The notes under the pieces are model-generated. The model was not told the DNA's origin. It was given only the letters and a program-made list of their open reading frames with translations, and made no database searches. Source: a virus. Taken from it: a DNA stretch of 60,251 nt. Where the stretch lies: positions 1 through 60,251 of IMG/VR virus record IMGVR_UViG_3300033153_001386, one strand, 5' to 3'. Made by a program: the position numbers and the translations under genes. Each line of letters begins with the position of its first letter. Position 1 is the first letter of the stretch. Positions 23,270 to 29,845 of this stretch are shown here, one piece after another.

Positions 23270-23451
23270 TCGTTTATCTCTTTGATGATGTAGATGCGGC
23301 GATACTCCTCTCCATCATTGAAGTCCTCGACGTTGCGGTACTCCGTACCCATGTCGTTGTTGAAGTCCTCGAGGTAGTAGTCAAGGCTCTTGAAGGCGAA
23401 GCCCTCGTCTCGTGGGTCGTCGGTCTCGACGACTAAGTAGAATGGTTTCAT
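23266..23451 (-). CDS. Hypothetical acidic protein (61 aa)
   Basis: The start is placed at the ATG at 23451, which overlaps the upstream stop in the ATGA pattern. A longer reading to 23574 would overlap the neighbour heavily with an unrelated Arg/Gln-rich stretch. The product MKPFYLVVETDDPRDEGFAF and following residues are acidic, with no recognised domain. Confidence 0.68.
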   Translation of the reverse strand: MKPFYLVVETDDPRDEGFAFKSLDYYLEDFNNDMGTEYRNVEDFNDGEEYRRIYIIKEINE

Positions 23452-23783
23452 AGCTTTCCTGATTCGAGGTCGAATTCTGTGTTGATTTCCCCGTTCTTGA
23501 CGGGGTACATTTTGAACTGCCACCCTTCTGCATAGAAGACATTGATGTCGAGTTGCATGCTGTAGCTGAACCACATGTCGTCGTCGCCGTTGCTCATCTT
23601 GGTGATGACGTCATGCGGGATGGTGATTTCTCCGAACAGCTTGCTCGGAACGATGCACTTGCCGCCTTGCAAGGCGGCCATGGCTTCGACCTCAATATCT
23701 GCGAGCAGATTGAGCGTGACTTCGGCGTCCTTGCCCATGGCGTTGCGGGCATTGCGAAGGATGCTGAGGATATGGTCTCTCAT
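23448..23783 (-). CDS. Hypothetical protein (111 aa)
   Basis: The 111-residue protein has an N-terminal helical part (ILSILRNARNAMGKDAEVTL) and a beta-rich C-terminus (WFSYSMQLDINVFYAEGWQF). No domain is recognised. It overlaps both neighbours by 4 nt in the leftward operon. Function unknown. Confidence 0.75.
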   Translation of the reverse strand: MRDHILSILRNARNAMGKDAEVTLNLLADIEVEAMAALQGGKCIVPSKLFGEITIPHDVITKMSNGDDDMWFSYSMQLDINVFYAEGWQFKMYPVKNGEINTEFDLESGKL

Positions 23784-24241
23784 GACTCTTGCATTGAATT
23801 TAACTTGGCGCGGTTGGCGTCGCGGTCAAGGTTGAGGGAGTGGATGTACTCGCGGGCATCGTTCCAAACGTCGAACGCCTTGCCGTCGATGCGGTACTTG
23901 AAAGTCTTGTAATCGTTGGGCTGTCCGTCGTTGTCGTACACCTCCGTCACGTCGATGCTGAACTCGTTGGTCAGGATGTCCATCACCACAGTGGGCAACG
24001 ACCCGACACCATCGTAGTCAACGAGCTTGCCGCCGTCAATCTCAAGGCCACCCTCGGCGTAGTACTTCTCGCCGTGCCACTTGGTGTCGTGGAACTCGAA
24101 CCACGCATGGCCCGAAGCCTTAGTGCCTACATGAACAATGACCTCGACGTTCTCGTCTCGGTGAATATCCTGACCCGTACTGAGTACGGTGTGACCAAGG
24201 GTAGGATAGATGACCTTGGCGTTGATGAGTTGGTCTTTCAT
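23780..24241 (-). CDS. Hypothetical protein (153 aa)
   Basis: The 153-residue protein is acidic and beta-rich (VIVHVGTKASGHAWFEFHD) with a helical C-terminal end. No domain is recognised. The start codon directly abuts palindrome copy 2 (24242-24259), with no space for a conventional ribosome-binding site. Either the palindrome is an operator in a very short leader, or initiation is of the Shine-Dalgarno-independent Bacteroidetes type. Confidence 0.78.
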   Translation of the reverse strand: MKDQLINAKVIYPTLGHTVLSTGQDIHRDENVEVIVHVGTKASGHAWFEFHDTKWHGEKYYAEGGLEIDGGKLVDYDGVGSLPTVVMDILTNEFSIDVTEVYDNDGQPNDYKTFKYRIDGKAFDVWNDAREYIHSLNLDRDANRAKLNSMQES

Positions 24242-24259
24242 AATTAATCCGGATTAATT
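24242..24259. repeat. Palindrome copy 2 (18 bp)
   Basis: Perfect 18-bp palindrome AATTAATCCGGATTAATT immediately before the start codon of the leftward gene at 24241. Confidence 0.85.
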
Positions 24260-24268
24260 GTATTTGTG

Positions 24269-24288
24269 GCTCGCTCAACGAGCCGGGT
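24269..24288. repeat. 20-bp hairpin repeat, copy 1
   Basis: GCTCGCTCAACGAGCCGGGT, identical to 24692-24711. With the preceding G it folds as GGCTCG-CTCAA-CGAGCC. It overlaps the stop codon of the leftward gene and encodes its terminal Pro-Ala-Arg. It may act as an intergenic mRNA hairpin. Confidence 0.7.
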
Positions 24289-24673
24289 CTAGTTCGAGGA
24301 TGCGCTCTGCACACTCGTGGATGTTTGCGATGAGACACCCAACGTCAGCACCACCAAGTGGAGTGTCCAACTCAAGAACCATGGGAGGTATAGACTTGAG
24401 TAGTCGGTCGATGTCTTCGTGAATGGCGCGGCAAGCCTCGCCTGTTGTCATGGTTTCAATGGCCATTGTATTTGTTCTTAATTGATAGTGCAATATAAGG
24501 AATATATTCCATGTATACAAGTAATTACTAAGAAATCTTCTGTGATGGACTTGAGTCACCACGTTCATCCATCCGTCACTCTCGTCGAAAACCTCGTATT
24601 CTGTGTGGGATTTGAGCGCGTTCTCTGCAAGCCATTCTTCAAAGGCTCTGTCTTCTGATATATAATCGTACAT
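24275..24673 (-). CDS. Hypothetical protein (132 aa, or 63 aa from internal start at 24466)
   Basis: The frame is open from ATG 24673, but promoter P2 lies inside it (24491-24520) and an ATG at 24466 follows with a leader of about 20 nt. The short product (MAIETMTTGEACRAIHEDID onward, 63 residues, helical, ending LDPAR) is likely made from P2. The longer form adds an acidic N-terminus (EDRAFEEWLAENALKSH) and a hydrophobic stretch (WNIFLILHYQL) encoded by the promoter itself. Either two genes have fused in frame or both forms are made. Its last codons fall in a 20-bp hairpin repeat shared with the neighbouring gene. Function unknown. Confidence 0.6.
   Translation of the reverse strand: MYDYISEDRAFEEWLAENALKSHTEYEVFDESDGWMNVVTQVHHRRFLSNYLYTWNIFLILHYQLRTNTMAIETMTTGEACRAIHEDIDRLLKSIPPMVLELDTPLGGADVGCLIANIHECAERILELDPAR
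24491..24520 (-). promoter_or_regulatory. Promoter P2 (Bacteroidetes type)
   Basis: Minus strand TTG (24520-24518), 20-nt spacer, TATATTG (24497-24491). The upstream flank GATTTCTTAGTAATTACTTG is nearly the same as at P3. It drives the ATG at 24466. Confidence 0.7.
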
Positions 24674-24691
24674 GGATATGGGTGTTTGAAT

Positions 24692-24711
24692 GCTCGCTCA
24701 ACGAGCCGGGT
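24692..24711. repeat. 20-bp hairpin repeat, copy 2
   Basis: Identical to 24269-24288 and likewise placed over the last codons (Pro-Ala-Arg-stop) of a leftward gene. Confidence 0.7.
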
Positions 24712-24952
24712 ATTTCTTGTAAGACTTCTCCTCGTCAGTCTCAGGGTCGGAGACGATGTACTCCACCCTCTGCCCGAAGCACGAGGCGATGGTCACGCCG
24801 TTCTCAAGGGCGATGTATACGTTGCCGGTGTATTCGTTGAAGCCGCAACACATGATGTCTACAGGCTCAGGAACCTCAGATAAGGCAGTGACGACAAGGG
24901 CCGCAGACACAAGGTCGGAGCCGTAAAGGGGTGGGAATTCAATGTTCATCAT
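24698..24952 (-). CDS. Hypothetical protein (84 aa)
   Basis: The start at 24952 is chosen for its ATGA overlap with the upstream stop; ATGs at 24958 and 24949 are alternatives. The product has a hydrophobic middle (VSAALVVTALSEVPEPVDIM) and a beta-rich part (NEYTGNVYIALENGVTIAS), and ends KKYPAR. No domain is recognised. The last codons lie in the 20-bp hairpin repeat. Confidence 0.68.
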   Translation of the reverse strand: MMNIEFPPLYGSDLVSAALVVTALSEVPEPVDIMCCGFNEYTGNVYIALENGVTIASCFGQRVEYIVSDPETDEEKSYKKYPAR

Positions 24953-25140
24953 GTCCATGGTTTGCCGCTCATCACGTCCGTGTAGAACAAGATGAACAGA
25001 GGTTTGTGAATGCGGTTGACACCGCTGTACTCCTTGACGAAACCCCGCATCTGCTCACGGGTATAGTCAACGCCGTTGGGAGCCGTGGCACTGCCGTCAA
25101 CATGCACGATGCCGTGCTTGGTCTTGCCTTTAATCTTCAT
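24949..25140 (-). CDS. Hypothetical protein (63 aa)
   Basis: The start at 25140 (MKIKGKTKHGIVHVDGSATA) gives an ATGA overlap with the upstream stop at 25137; ATG 25149 is also possible. The protein is small, basic at the N-terminus, and ends with an aromatic-rich segment (HKPLFILFYTDVMSGKPW). No domain is recognised. Confidence 0.68.
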   Translation of the reverse strand: MKIKGKTKHGIVHVDGSATAPNGVDYTREQMRGFVKEYSGVNRIHKPLFILFYTDVMSGKPWT

Positions 25141-25493
25141 GGCTTCCATAATGATTTTATTTCATTGCGGCGGGCAGCGACCAACTCTTCACGCTCCACA
25201 CTGCGCTCAGAAAACCAATTGGCACACAACACCTCGTTGTCTACGCTCATGATGCCCCATGTCTGAACGACCTCGCCGCCAAGGATTACAGTGACGTCGG
25301 TCTTCCATCGCGGAGCCATGCATGATTTGGTGTCGGGGTCCCACGGGATGTGTCGGGCCGTAACCCTCCTGATGATAATCGGCTCGCCCTTCCACTCCCC
25401 CTCGATAGAGTCGCGGTTGTAGTTGTCAGCAGTGCTGATGTCAAGGTGGTTGTCTATATGTTCAAGTAGACCAGAGAATGTTCTATAGCTCAT
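25137..25493 (-). CDS. Hypothetical protein (118 aa)
   Basis: The start is at ATG 25493, overlapping the small membrane-protein gene by 4 nt. A longer reading to 25952 runs antisense-like through the HAD gene and is rejected. The product (MSYRTFSGLLEHIDNHLDIS onward) has a beta-rich middle with TDVTVILGGEVVQTWGIMSV. No domain is recognised. Confidence 0.7.
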   Translation of the reverse strand: MSYRTFSGLLEHIDNHLDISTADNYNRDSIEGEWKGEPIIIRRVTARHIPWDPDTKSCMAPRWKTDVTVILGGEVVQTWGIMSVDNEVLCANWFSERSVEREELVAARRNEIKSLWKP

Positions 25494-25633
25494 CTGTATA
25501 GTATTAGTGAAAGTGTAAACGTGGGTGCTGTCACAAAGAGGATGATGTATGGTGCGATACCCTCCGTGACAAGAGAGAGTAGGCACGCCAACAGAAAGCT
25601 GAAGGCAGAGAAGTCCATAAGCCGCTCGCTCAT
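25490..25633 (-). CDS. Small membrane protein (47 aa)
   Basis: The 47-residue product has two hydrophobic segments separated by a short turn: SAFSFLLACLLSLV and GIAPYIILFVTAPTFTLSLI. It probably sits in the host inner membrane. The ATG overlaps the HAD gene stop by one base (TAATG), which fixes the start. No homolog is recognised; small early phage membrane proteins may act in host takeover or exclusion, but nothing here shows that. Confidence 0.65.
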   Translation of the reverse strand: MSERLMDFSAFSFLLACLLSLVTEGIAPYIILFVTAPTFTLSLILYR

Positions 25634-26148
25634 TAGAACTCTCCTTGCTCTCGTGGTACAACTTGGATGCAGTCGATGCCATTGGACCGCCACATGTCGA
25701 CAACCTGATTGCGGTCGTCATACACCCGCTCGATGAGGTCGTCACCGTTCTTGCGGATGTTGTCCAACAACTCTTGCTTGAACACATTGTCGGGCCGATA
25801 GTCCCCGTCCTTGCGCATATACAAGGCGTCGTAGTGGATGCCGTAATTGGCAAGCCATTCCTCCGTGACCGCACGGTTCTTGTCGTTTCGGGCCGATACA
25901 ATGGTGATGACCTTGCCCCGCTCTCTCCAGTCTCTGAGGACGCTGACCACAATCTCGTTGGGTACGTCGAGCCTGAGTATGTGGAACGGCTCTTGCCACG
26001 CTTTCCACCACTCCTTCCGGGTCAGAGGAAACAACTTGCTGTCATCCATAGAGATGTTGGCGTTGTGGAACTCGTCTGCCGCTTGGTCTGCCGCTTTGCG
26101 TCGGGCATCGACGTTGGCAATCGTGCCGTCTAAATCGAATAGTATCAT
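25633..26148 (-). CDS. HAD-family phosphatase, like the 3'-phosphatase half of T4 polynucleotide kinase
   Basis: The 171-residue product has HAD motifs in order: motif I DLDGTI (5-10), motif II VSARND (84-89), motif III with K124 in RPDNVFKQELL, and motif IV YDDRNQVVDMW (143-153). The section KDGDYRPDNVFKQELL resembles the phosphatase domain of T4 Pnkp, but the kinase domain is missing. It may remove 3' phosphates from nucleic-acid ends or act on nucleotides. The start codon lies immediately behind palindrome copy 3. Confidence 0.85.
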   Translation of the reverse strand: MILFDLDGTIANVDARRKAADQAADEFHNANISMDDSKLFPLTRKEWWKAWQEPFHILRLDVPNEIVVSVLRDWRERGKVITIVSARNDKNRAVTEEWLANYGIHYDALYMRKDGDYRPDNVFKQELLDNIRKNGDDLIERVYDDRNQVVDMWRSNGIDCIQVVPREQGEF

Positions 26149-26149
26149 G

Positions 26150-26165
26150 ATTAATCCGGATTAAT
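26150..26165. repeat. Palindrome copy 3
   Basis: ATTAATCCGGATTAAT, one base from the start codon of the HAD gene (26148) and overlapping the stop of the gene upstream. Confidence 0.85.
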
Positions 26166-26342
26166 TACCTCAATCTCTTTTGTCCACTCACCCACCGTAA
26201 ATCGGATGAGTCCCTGACGCACGAAGCAAGTCACGCCGCGCTGTTGAATCTGTTCGACCAAACCCTTGAACGATGGCGCCCACTGAAAAGATGGCTCGCT
26301 GTGTCGTCCCTGACTGTCGATGGTGGTTACTCTGATGTCCAT
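26151..26342 (-). CDS. Hypothetical protein (63 aa)
   Basis: The 63-residue protein (MDIRVTTIDSQGRHSEPSFQ onward) has no recognised domain. It is bracketed by two palindromes: copy 4 lies 3 nt before the start, and copy 3 encodes its last residues Ile-Asn-Pro-Asp-stop. It is the first gene behind promoter P3. Two GTCCCTGAC words lie inside it. Confidence 0.62.
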   Translation of the reverse strand: MDIRVTTIDSQGRHSEPSFQWAPSFKGLVEQIQQRGVTCFVRQGLIRFTVGEWTKEIEVINPD

Positions 26343-26345
26343 TAG

Positions 26346-26363
26346 AATTAATCCGGATTAATT
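26346..26363. repeat. Palindrome copy 4 (18 bp)
   Basis: AATTAATCCGGATTAATT, between promoter P3 and the start codon at 26342, a classical operator position. Confidence 0.85.
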
Positions 26364-26398
26364 GGCCCGGGCGCCTTGTTGTTGTTTTAATGATAGCG

Positions 26399-26428
26399 CA
26401 ATATACGTAGAATGTTTCGATTATACAA
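26399..26428 (-). promoter_or_regulatory. Promoter P3 (Bacteroidetes type)
   Basis: Minus strand TTG (26428-26426), 20-nt spacer, TATATTG (26405-26399). The flanks TTTCTTAGTGATT and GCGCTATCA match P2. It reads the 63-residue gene, the HAD gene and beyond. Confidence 0.7.
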
Positions 26429-26473
26429 GAAATCACTAAGAAATCCGCATTGCGTAGGTGCAACTTTTTTCGC

Positions 26474-26541
26474 GTCCCTGACTCGACGTCCCTGACTCGC
26501 ACTCGCAGAGCGAGCGCCGTCCCTGACCCACCGTCCCTGAC
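26474..26541. repeat. GTCCCTGAC repeat cluster
   Basis: GTCCCTGAC occurs at 26474, 26488, 26519 and 26533 (spacings 14, 31 and 14). Two more copies lie at 26306 and 26210. The 26343-26651 gap contains no gene; it holds P3, palindromes 4 and 5, these repeats and a terminator. Confidence 0.65.
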
Positions 26542-26577
26542 TCACCGTGGAGGAACGATGGTGGCGCGGTGGCCCGG

Positions 26578-26593
26578 ATTAATCCGGATTAAT
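26578..26593. repeat. Palindrome copy 5
   Basis: ATTAATCCGGATTAAT, just beyond the terminator of the 201-residue gene. Confidence 0.85.
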
Positions 26594-26612
26594 TCCAGAA
26601 AGAAGAGGGCAT

Positions 26613-26643
26613 AAAAAAACCCCCACCCGGTGAGGGATGGGGG
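26613..26643 (-). terminator. Rho-independent terminator
   Basis: Minus strand CCCCCATCCC-loop-GGGTGGGGG followed by seven T. It ends the 201-residue gene (stop at 26652) and insulates it from promoter P3. Confidence 0.85.
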
Positions 26644-26651
26644 TTATGGGG

Positions 26652-27257
26652 TTACGCGTTCACCTTTGCAAGCTCAGGGAACAAGCTTTCGAGGGTGATG
26701 TCGGACGCTTTGCAGTGCGCTTCGATAGCCTCCCGAAGGTTCGCTTTTGCTGTGGCCGTCATGACCAAAGGGGCGGACAAGGTGCAACGTGTCGCCGCAT
26801 CTTTGCCTTTCGTGTGGGTGTCGTGGGTGCGCGTCTTGGTGGGCGCATCCTCGACCTTAGCGGGGGCCGCTTTCGTAGCAGGGGCCAACTTTTGGCCCGC
26901 CAACGACTTCGCGAAATTTTCAACGCCTGTTTTCACGTTGTCCTTTTTCGCTTTGCGGTTGAACGTTTCGAGACCTTTAAAAGTCGCTTTGCCCTCGACC
27001 AACCTTTTTCCCTGTGAACAATACACCGGGATGGTGGACGCGCTCAAACCTGTAGACTTCGCAAGCTTGGGGGCCATGGCCTTAATTTTCAGCTTCTTTG
27101 ATTCGCAGTAGATAGCGAACACGCCGAGTTGAAAACGTAGGTTGAACATAGCCGCCTCAGTTTTGCCGTGTGCCTCCTTAATGGATGCAACGGTTACAGG
27201 GGCTGTTTTGCCGTTAATGGTGGCACTTCCGAATTGGGTTGAGTTATTAAAGCTCAT
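26652..27257 (-). CDS. Unknown Ala/Lys/Thr-rich protein, possible DNA-binding regulator
   Basis: The product has 201 residues in two parts. The N-terminal domain (about 1-110) contains KAMAPKLAKSTGLSASTIP and a following helix, a plausible helix-turn-helix. An Ala/Pro/Lys/Thr-rich linker (about 120-160) leads to a helical C-terminus. It is a single-gene unit with its own terminator, at the head of the leftward arm next to the divergent control region, and is flanked by palindromes 5 and 6. That is where a master early regulator would be expected; this is inference only. The leader has two potential hairpins and ends in AATACAATACAATG. Confidence 0.8.
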   Translation of the reverse strand: MSFNNSTQFGSATINGKTAPVTVASIKEAHGKTEAAMFNLRFQLGVFAIYCESKKLKIKAMAPKLAKSTGLSASTIPVYCSQGKRLVEGKATFKGLETFNRKAKKDNVKTGVENFAKSLAGQKLAPATKAAPAKVEDAPTKTRTHDTHTKGKDAATRCTLSAPLVMTATAKANLREAIEAHCKASDITLESLFPELAKVNA

Positions 27258-27319
27258 TGTATTGTATTGTGTGGCCTTTTGGCCGTTGGTGGCCCCCGCT
27301 TGAACCGGAGGGGGGCCGG

Positions 27320-27335
27320 ATTAATCCGGATTAAT
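27320..27335. repeat. Palindrome copy 6
   Basis: ATTAATCCGGATTAAT, 63 nt upstream of the 201-residue gene start. Confidence 0.85.
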
Positions 27336-27471
27336 TATGAGCATCATTTCAAAGAACTTACACCCTTCACGCGGTCTCCATGTGTTAGGCTCCTATGCCC
27401 CCCGTTGGGGACGACTGCAATGATAGGAACAAACTTCTAATACGCAAAGAAAACAGGGGTGTATTTGCTTG

Positions 27472-27487
27472 ATTAATCCGGATTAAT
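27472..27487. repeat. Palindrome copy 7
   Basis: ATTAATCCGGATTAAT in the divergent intergenic region, at the left edge of the G-rich block. Confidence 0.85.
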
Positions 27488-27559
27488 TCGGGGCGCGTCC
27501 GTAGCCCTACTGGGGCGCGGCTTTGCGGGGTGCGGTATTCGGGCGATACGTTAAACGAG

Positions 27560-27615
27560 ACCGGGGGCGGGGGCTGTGTCACCCCCGGGGGGCGGGCGTG
27601 TGCCGGGGGCGGAGC
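27560..27615 (+). other. G-tract cluster, potential G-quadruplex
   Basis: The + strand carries several runs of 3-6 G separated by short spacers, with one CCCCC run between them. It can fold as a G-quadruplex or as a GC hairpin. Composition differs sharply from the flanks. Confidence 0.5.
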
Positions 27616-27933
27616 AAAACGGCAAAAAATCCGGACGGGGACGGGAAAAGACGACCCCCCCTGCTCGAATGCATTTCGTTTCTCTTGGGGGTCCATGACC
27701 GTGGGGGGTGGGGTTACCCAAACAGTACAGACGTCTCCCAAATCGACACAGGTTCATGTCGTGCTACCAGTTTATGCGTCACGCCTTACCTTTGTTGAGG
27801 CCCGTCAAGGGGGCCATGGCAGTTTATTGGTTAAGGTGAAGGGGTGGTCAAACGTGGCTACCCCTTTTACGTGACAGAAAATCGACACACTTGTGACAAA
27901 AAAATGTAACCTAAGTTACTGGTTCTCATAGTA

Positions 27934-28038
<105 letters not shown>

Positions 28039-28055
28039 GGTATGTTTGCAGGACT

Positions 28056-29591
28056 ATGAATGAAATACCTAAAGACCTTCACTTCGAGGGCACCAAGCTT
28101 ATCTCCGGAATCGAGAAGCTATCCAAAGCTGTCAAGAGTACTCTAGGTCCTAGCGGGCAGACTGTTCTCATCGAGAGTCCTCATCACACTCACGGCATTA
28201 CTGTAACCAAGGACGGTGTTACTGTGGCCAAGGCTGTCGACTTGATTGACCCTGTCGAGAACTTGGCGGTACGCATGATGAAGGAGGCTGCTGACAAGAC
28301 GGCTAGTGAGGCTGGCGACGGTACTACTACGAGCATTGTTTTGGCTGAGGCATTGGTCAAGGGCGGGGTTGGTTCTTTAGATGCCAACAAGACGGACGTG
28401 CTTCGGGACTTGGTGTCTTTAACTGAGGAGGTTGTTGAGGAGTTGACCAGTCGTAGCCGTCGTTTAACTAAGAAGCACTTGCGTAGTGTAGCTACCATCA
28501 GTGCTAACAACGACCGTTCGATTGGGAAAATCATTGCTGACGTTTACGATAAGGTGGGCAAGGACGGCGTTGTTACAGTTGAGAAGAGTATGACTAGCGA
28601 CACTGGGTTTAGCGTCACTCACGGCTTTAAGTTGGACCGGGGTTATTCTACTGAGTTGTTCATCAACGACCAGAGTCGTGACGAGTGTGTATTGGAGGGT
28701 TGTCACGTTATGGTATGCGACGGAGAGATTAGCAACGTATTGGCTATCGAGAAGGTCTTGGGTCCGATTATCCGTGACGGCAAGAAGCTATTGATTGTTG
28801 CTCCATGCAGCACTCATGTGGTGAACACATTGGCTGCGAACGTGATGAAGAAGGGTTTGAAGTTGTGCGTTGTTCCTCCCCCGAACTTTGGATATAAGCA
28901 GCACGAGCTTATGCAGGACTTAGCTGTGAGTGTTGGTGCCACGTACTTCAGTGAGAAGACTGGCGACGACTTGAGCTTGATGGAGTTTTCGGACTTGGGT
29001 TATGCGGACCGTGTTGTTGTTGGTCGCGGCGACACTGTTATTGTCAAGGGTGACAAGGAGGATGGTGTCGATGAGCGCATTGCCGAGTTGCAATCTGCTT
29101 TGGAGCTTGCCAAGCGAAAGGTTGACAAGGACTTCATCCGTCAGCGCATTGCCGGTTTGGTTGGAGGTATAGGAGTGATTGAGGTTGGGGGGCGTACTGA
29201 CTTGGAGCAGAAGGAGTTATACGACCGTGTCGACGACGCGGTATGTGCTGTTCGTGCTGCTATGCAGGACGGCATTGTTGCTGGCGGCGGGGTCACTCTA
29301 TACAACATAAGTCGCTGGTTATCAGACCGTGACGGTGTTGCTGCTAAAGTATTGCGTGAAGCTTTGCGTGCTCCCTTGAATCAAATCATGGAGAACTGCG
29401 GCGAGGGTTTCGATTACAGCATGTCACCTGACGGCGAGGGATACAACCTGAAGACTGGCGCGTACGGTGATATGATTGATATGGGCGTCATCGACCCTAC
29501 TCGGGTTACGAAGTCTGCGTTGCAGAACGCGGTCAGCGTTGCGGTCACCATCTTGAGCACTCAGGCCATCATCACACTTGCACGAGCATGA
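28056..29591 (+). CDS. groEL: Chaperonin GroEL (Cpn60), phage-encoded
   Basis: The 511-residue product is a group I chaperonin across its full length. Nucleotide-binding motifs are LGPSG (30-34), TKDGVTVAK (51-59), GDGTTTS (87-93, D88), and VAGGGV (408-413). The catalytic aspartate in VDDAVCAVRAAM (D393) is kept, so it should be an active ATPase. It is shorter than the ~545 residues of bacterial GroEL and ends ITLARA without the GGM tail. It probably folds the phage capsid or appendage proteins together with the phage GroES 240 nt downstream. It is the first gene of the rightward arm, under a promoter overlapped by the duplicated control element. Confidence 0.96.
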   Translation: MNEIPKDLHFEGTKLISGIEKLSKAVKSTLGPSGQTVLIESPHHTHGITVTKDGVTVAKAVDLIDPVENLAVRMMKEAADKTASEAGDGTTTSIVLAEALVKGGVGSLDANKTDVLRDLVSLTEEVVEELTSRSRRLTKKHLRSVATISANNDRSIGKIIADVYDKVGKDGVVTVEKSMTSDTGFSVTHGFKLDRGYSTELFINDQSRDECVLEGCHVMVCDGEISNVLAIEKVLGPIIRDGKKLLIVAPCSTHVVNTLAANVMKKGLKLCVVPPPNFGYKQHELMQDLAVSVGATYFSEKTGDDLSLMEFSDLGYADRVVVGRGDTVIVKGDKEDGVDERIAELQSALELAKRKVDKDFIRQRIAGLVGGIGVIEVGGRTDLEQKELYDRVDDAVCAVRAAMQDGIVAGGGVTLYNISRWLSDRDGVAAKVLREALRAPLNQIMENCGEGFDYSMSPDGEGYNLKTGAYGDMIDMGVIDPTRVTKSALQNAVSVAVTILSTQAIITLARA

Positions 29592-29845
29592 GGGAGGAGA
29601 TTACTGATTGGCTTGAGGCTGTTGAGGCCGGGGCTATGTTCGCCGACGGATTTGACGATGCCATCATGGGCATCACTGAGGTTCCGGACGGGTATCGGGT
29701 ATGCTATGATATTGGCCGCATCTTAGAGCTCCTTATCACCGACCACGGCATGGACGAGGTTGGGGCGATAGAGTATTTCGATTTTAATATTGCGGGCGCC
29801 TATGTGGGTCCGCTTACACCAATTTTTGTGCAATGCGTCCTATAG
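29588..29845 (+). CDS. Hypothetical protein between groEL and groES (85 aa)
   Basis: The 85-residue acidic protein (MREEITDWLEAVEAGAMFAD onward) overlaps groEL by 4 nt (ATGA) and groES by 13 nt, so it is co-translated with both chaperonin genes. No domain is recognised. Its position suggests a link with the chaperonin, for example a substrate adaptor, but the sequence does not show this. Confidence 0.78.
   Translation: MREEITDWLEAVEAGAMFADGFDDAIMGITEVPDGYRVCYDIGRILELLITDHGMDEVGAIEYFDFNIAGAYVGPLTPIFVQCVL

Noticed and set aside
25494-25952. Upstream extension of the 118-residue gene
   Set aside because: The extra part overlaps the HAD gene in another frame and reads as Arg/Ser/Thr-rich shadow sequence; ATG 25493 has the usual 4-nt overlap.
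26188-26502. 104-codon leftward frame through promoter P3
   Set aside because: It crosses the promoter, palindrome 4 and the GTCCCTGAC repeats and overlaps the better supported 63-residue gene.
21849-27487. CRISPR array from the repeated palindromes
   Set aside because: Spacing is irregular (about 0.15 to 2.4 kb) and genes lie between copies; no spacer pattern and no cas genes.
27523-27874. Open frames of 91, 114 and 118 codons in the divergent intergenic region
   Set aside because: They follow the G/C tracts (Gly/Pro/Arg-rich low-complexity translation), overlap each other on both strands and lack coupling to any gene.
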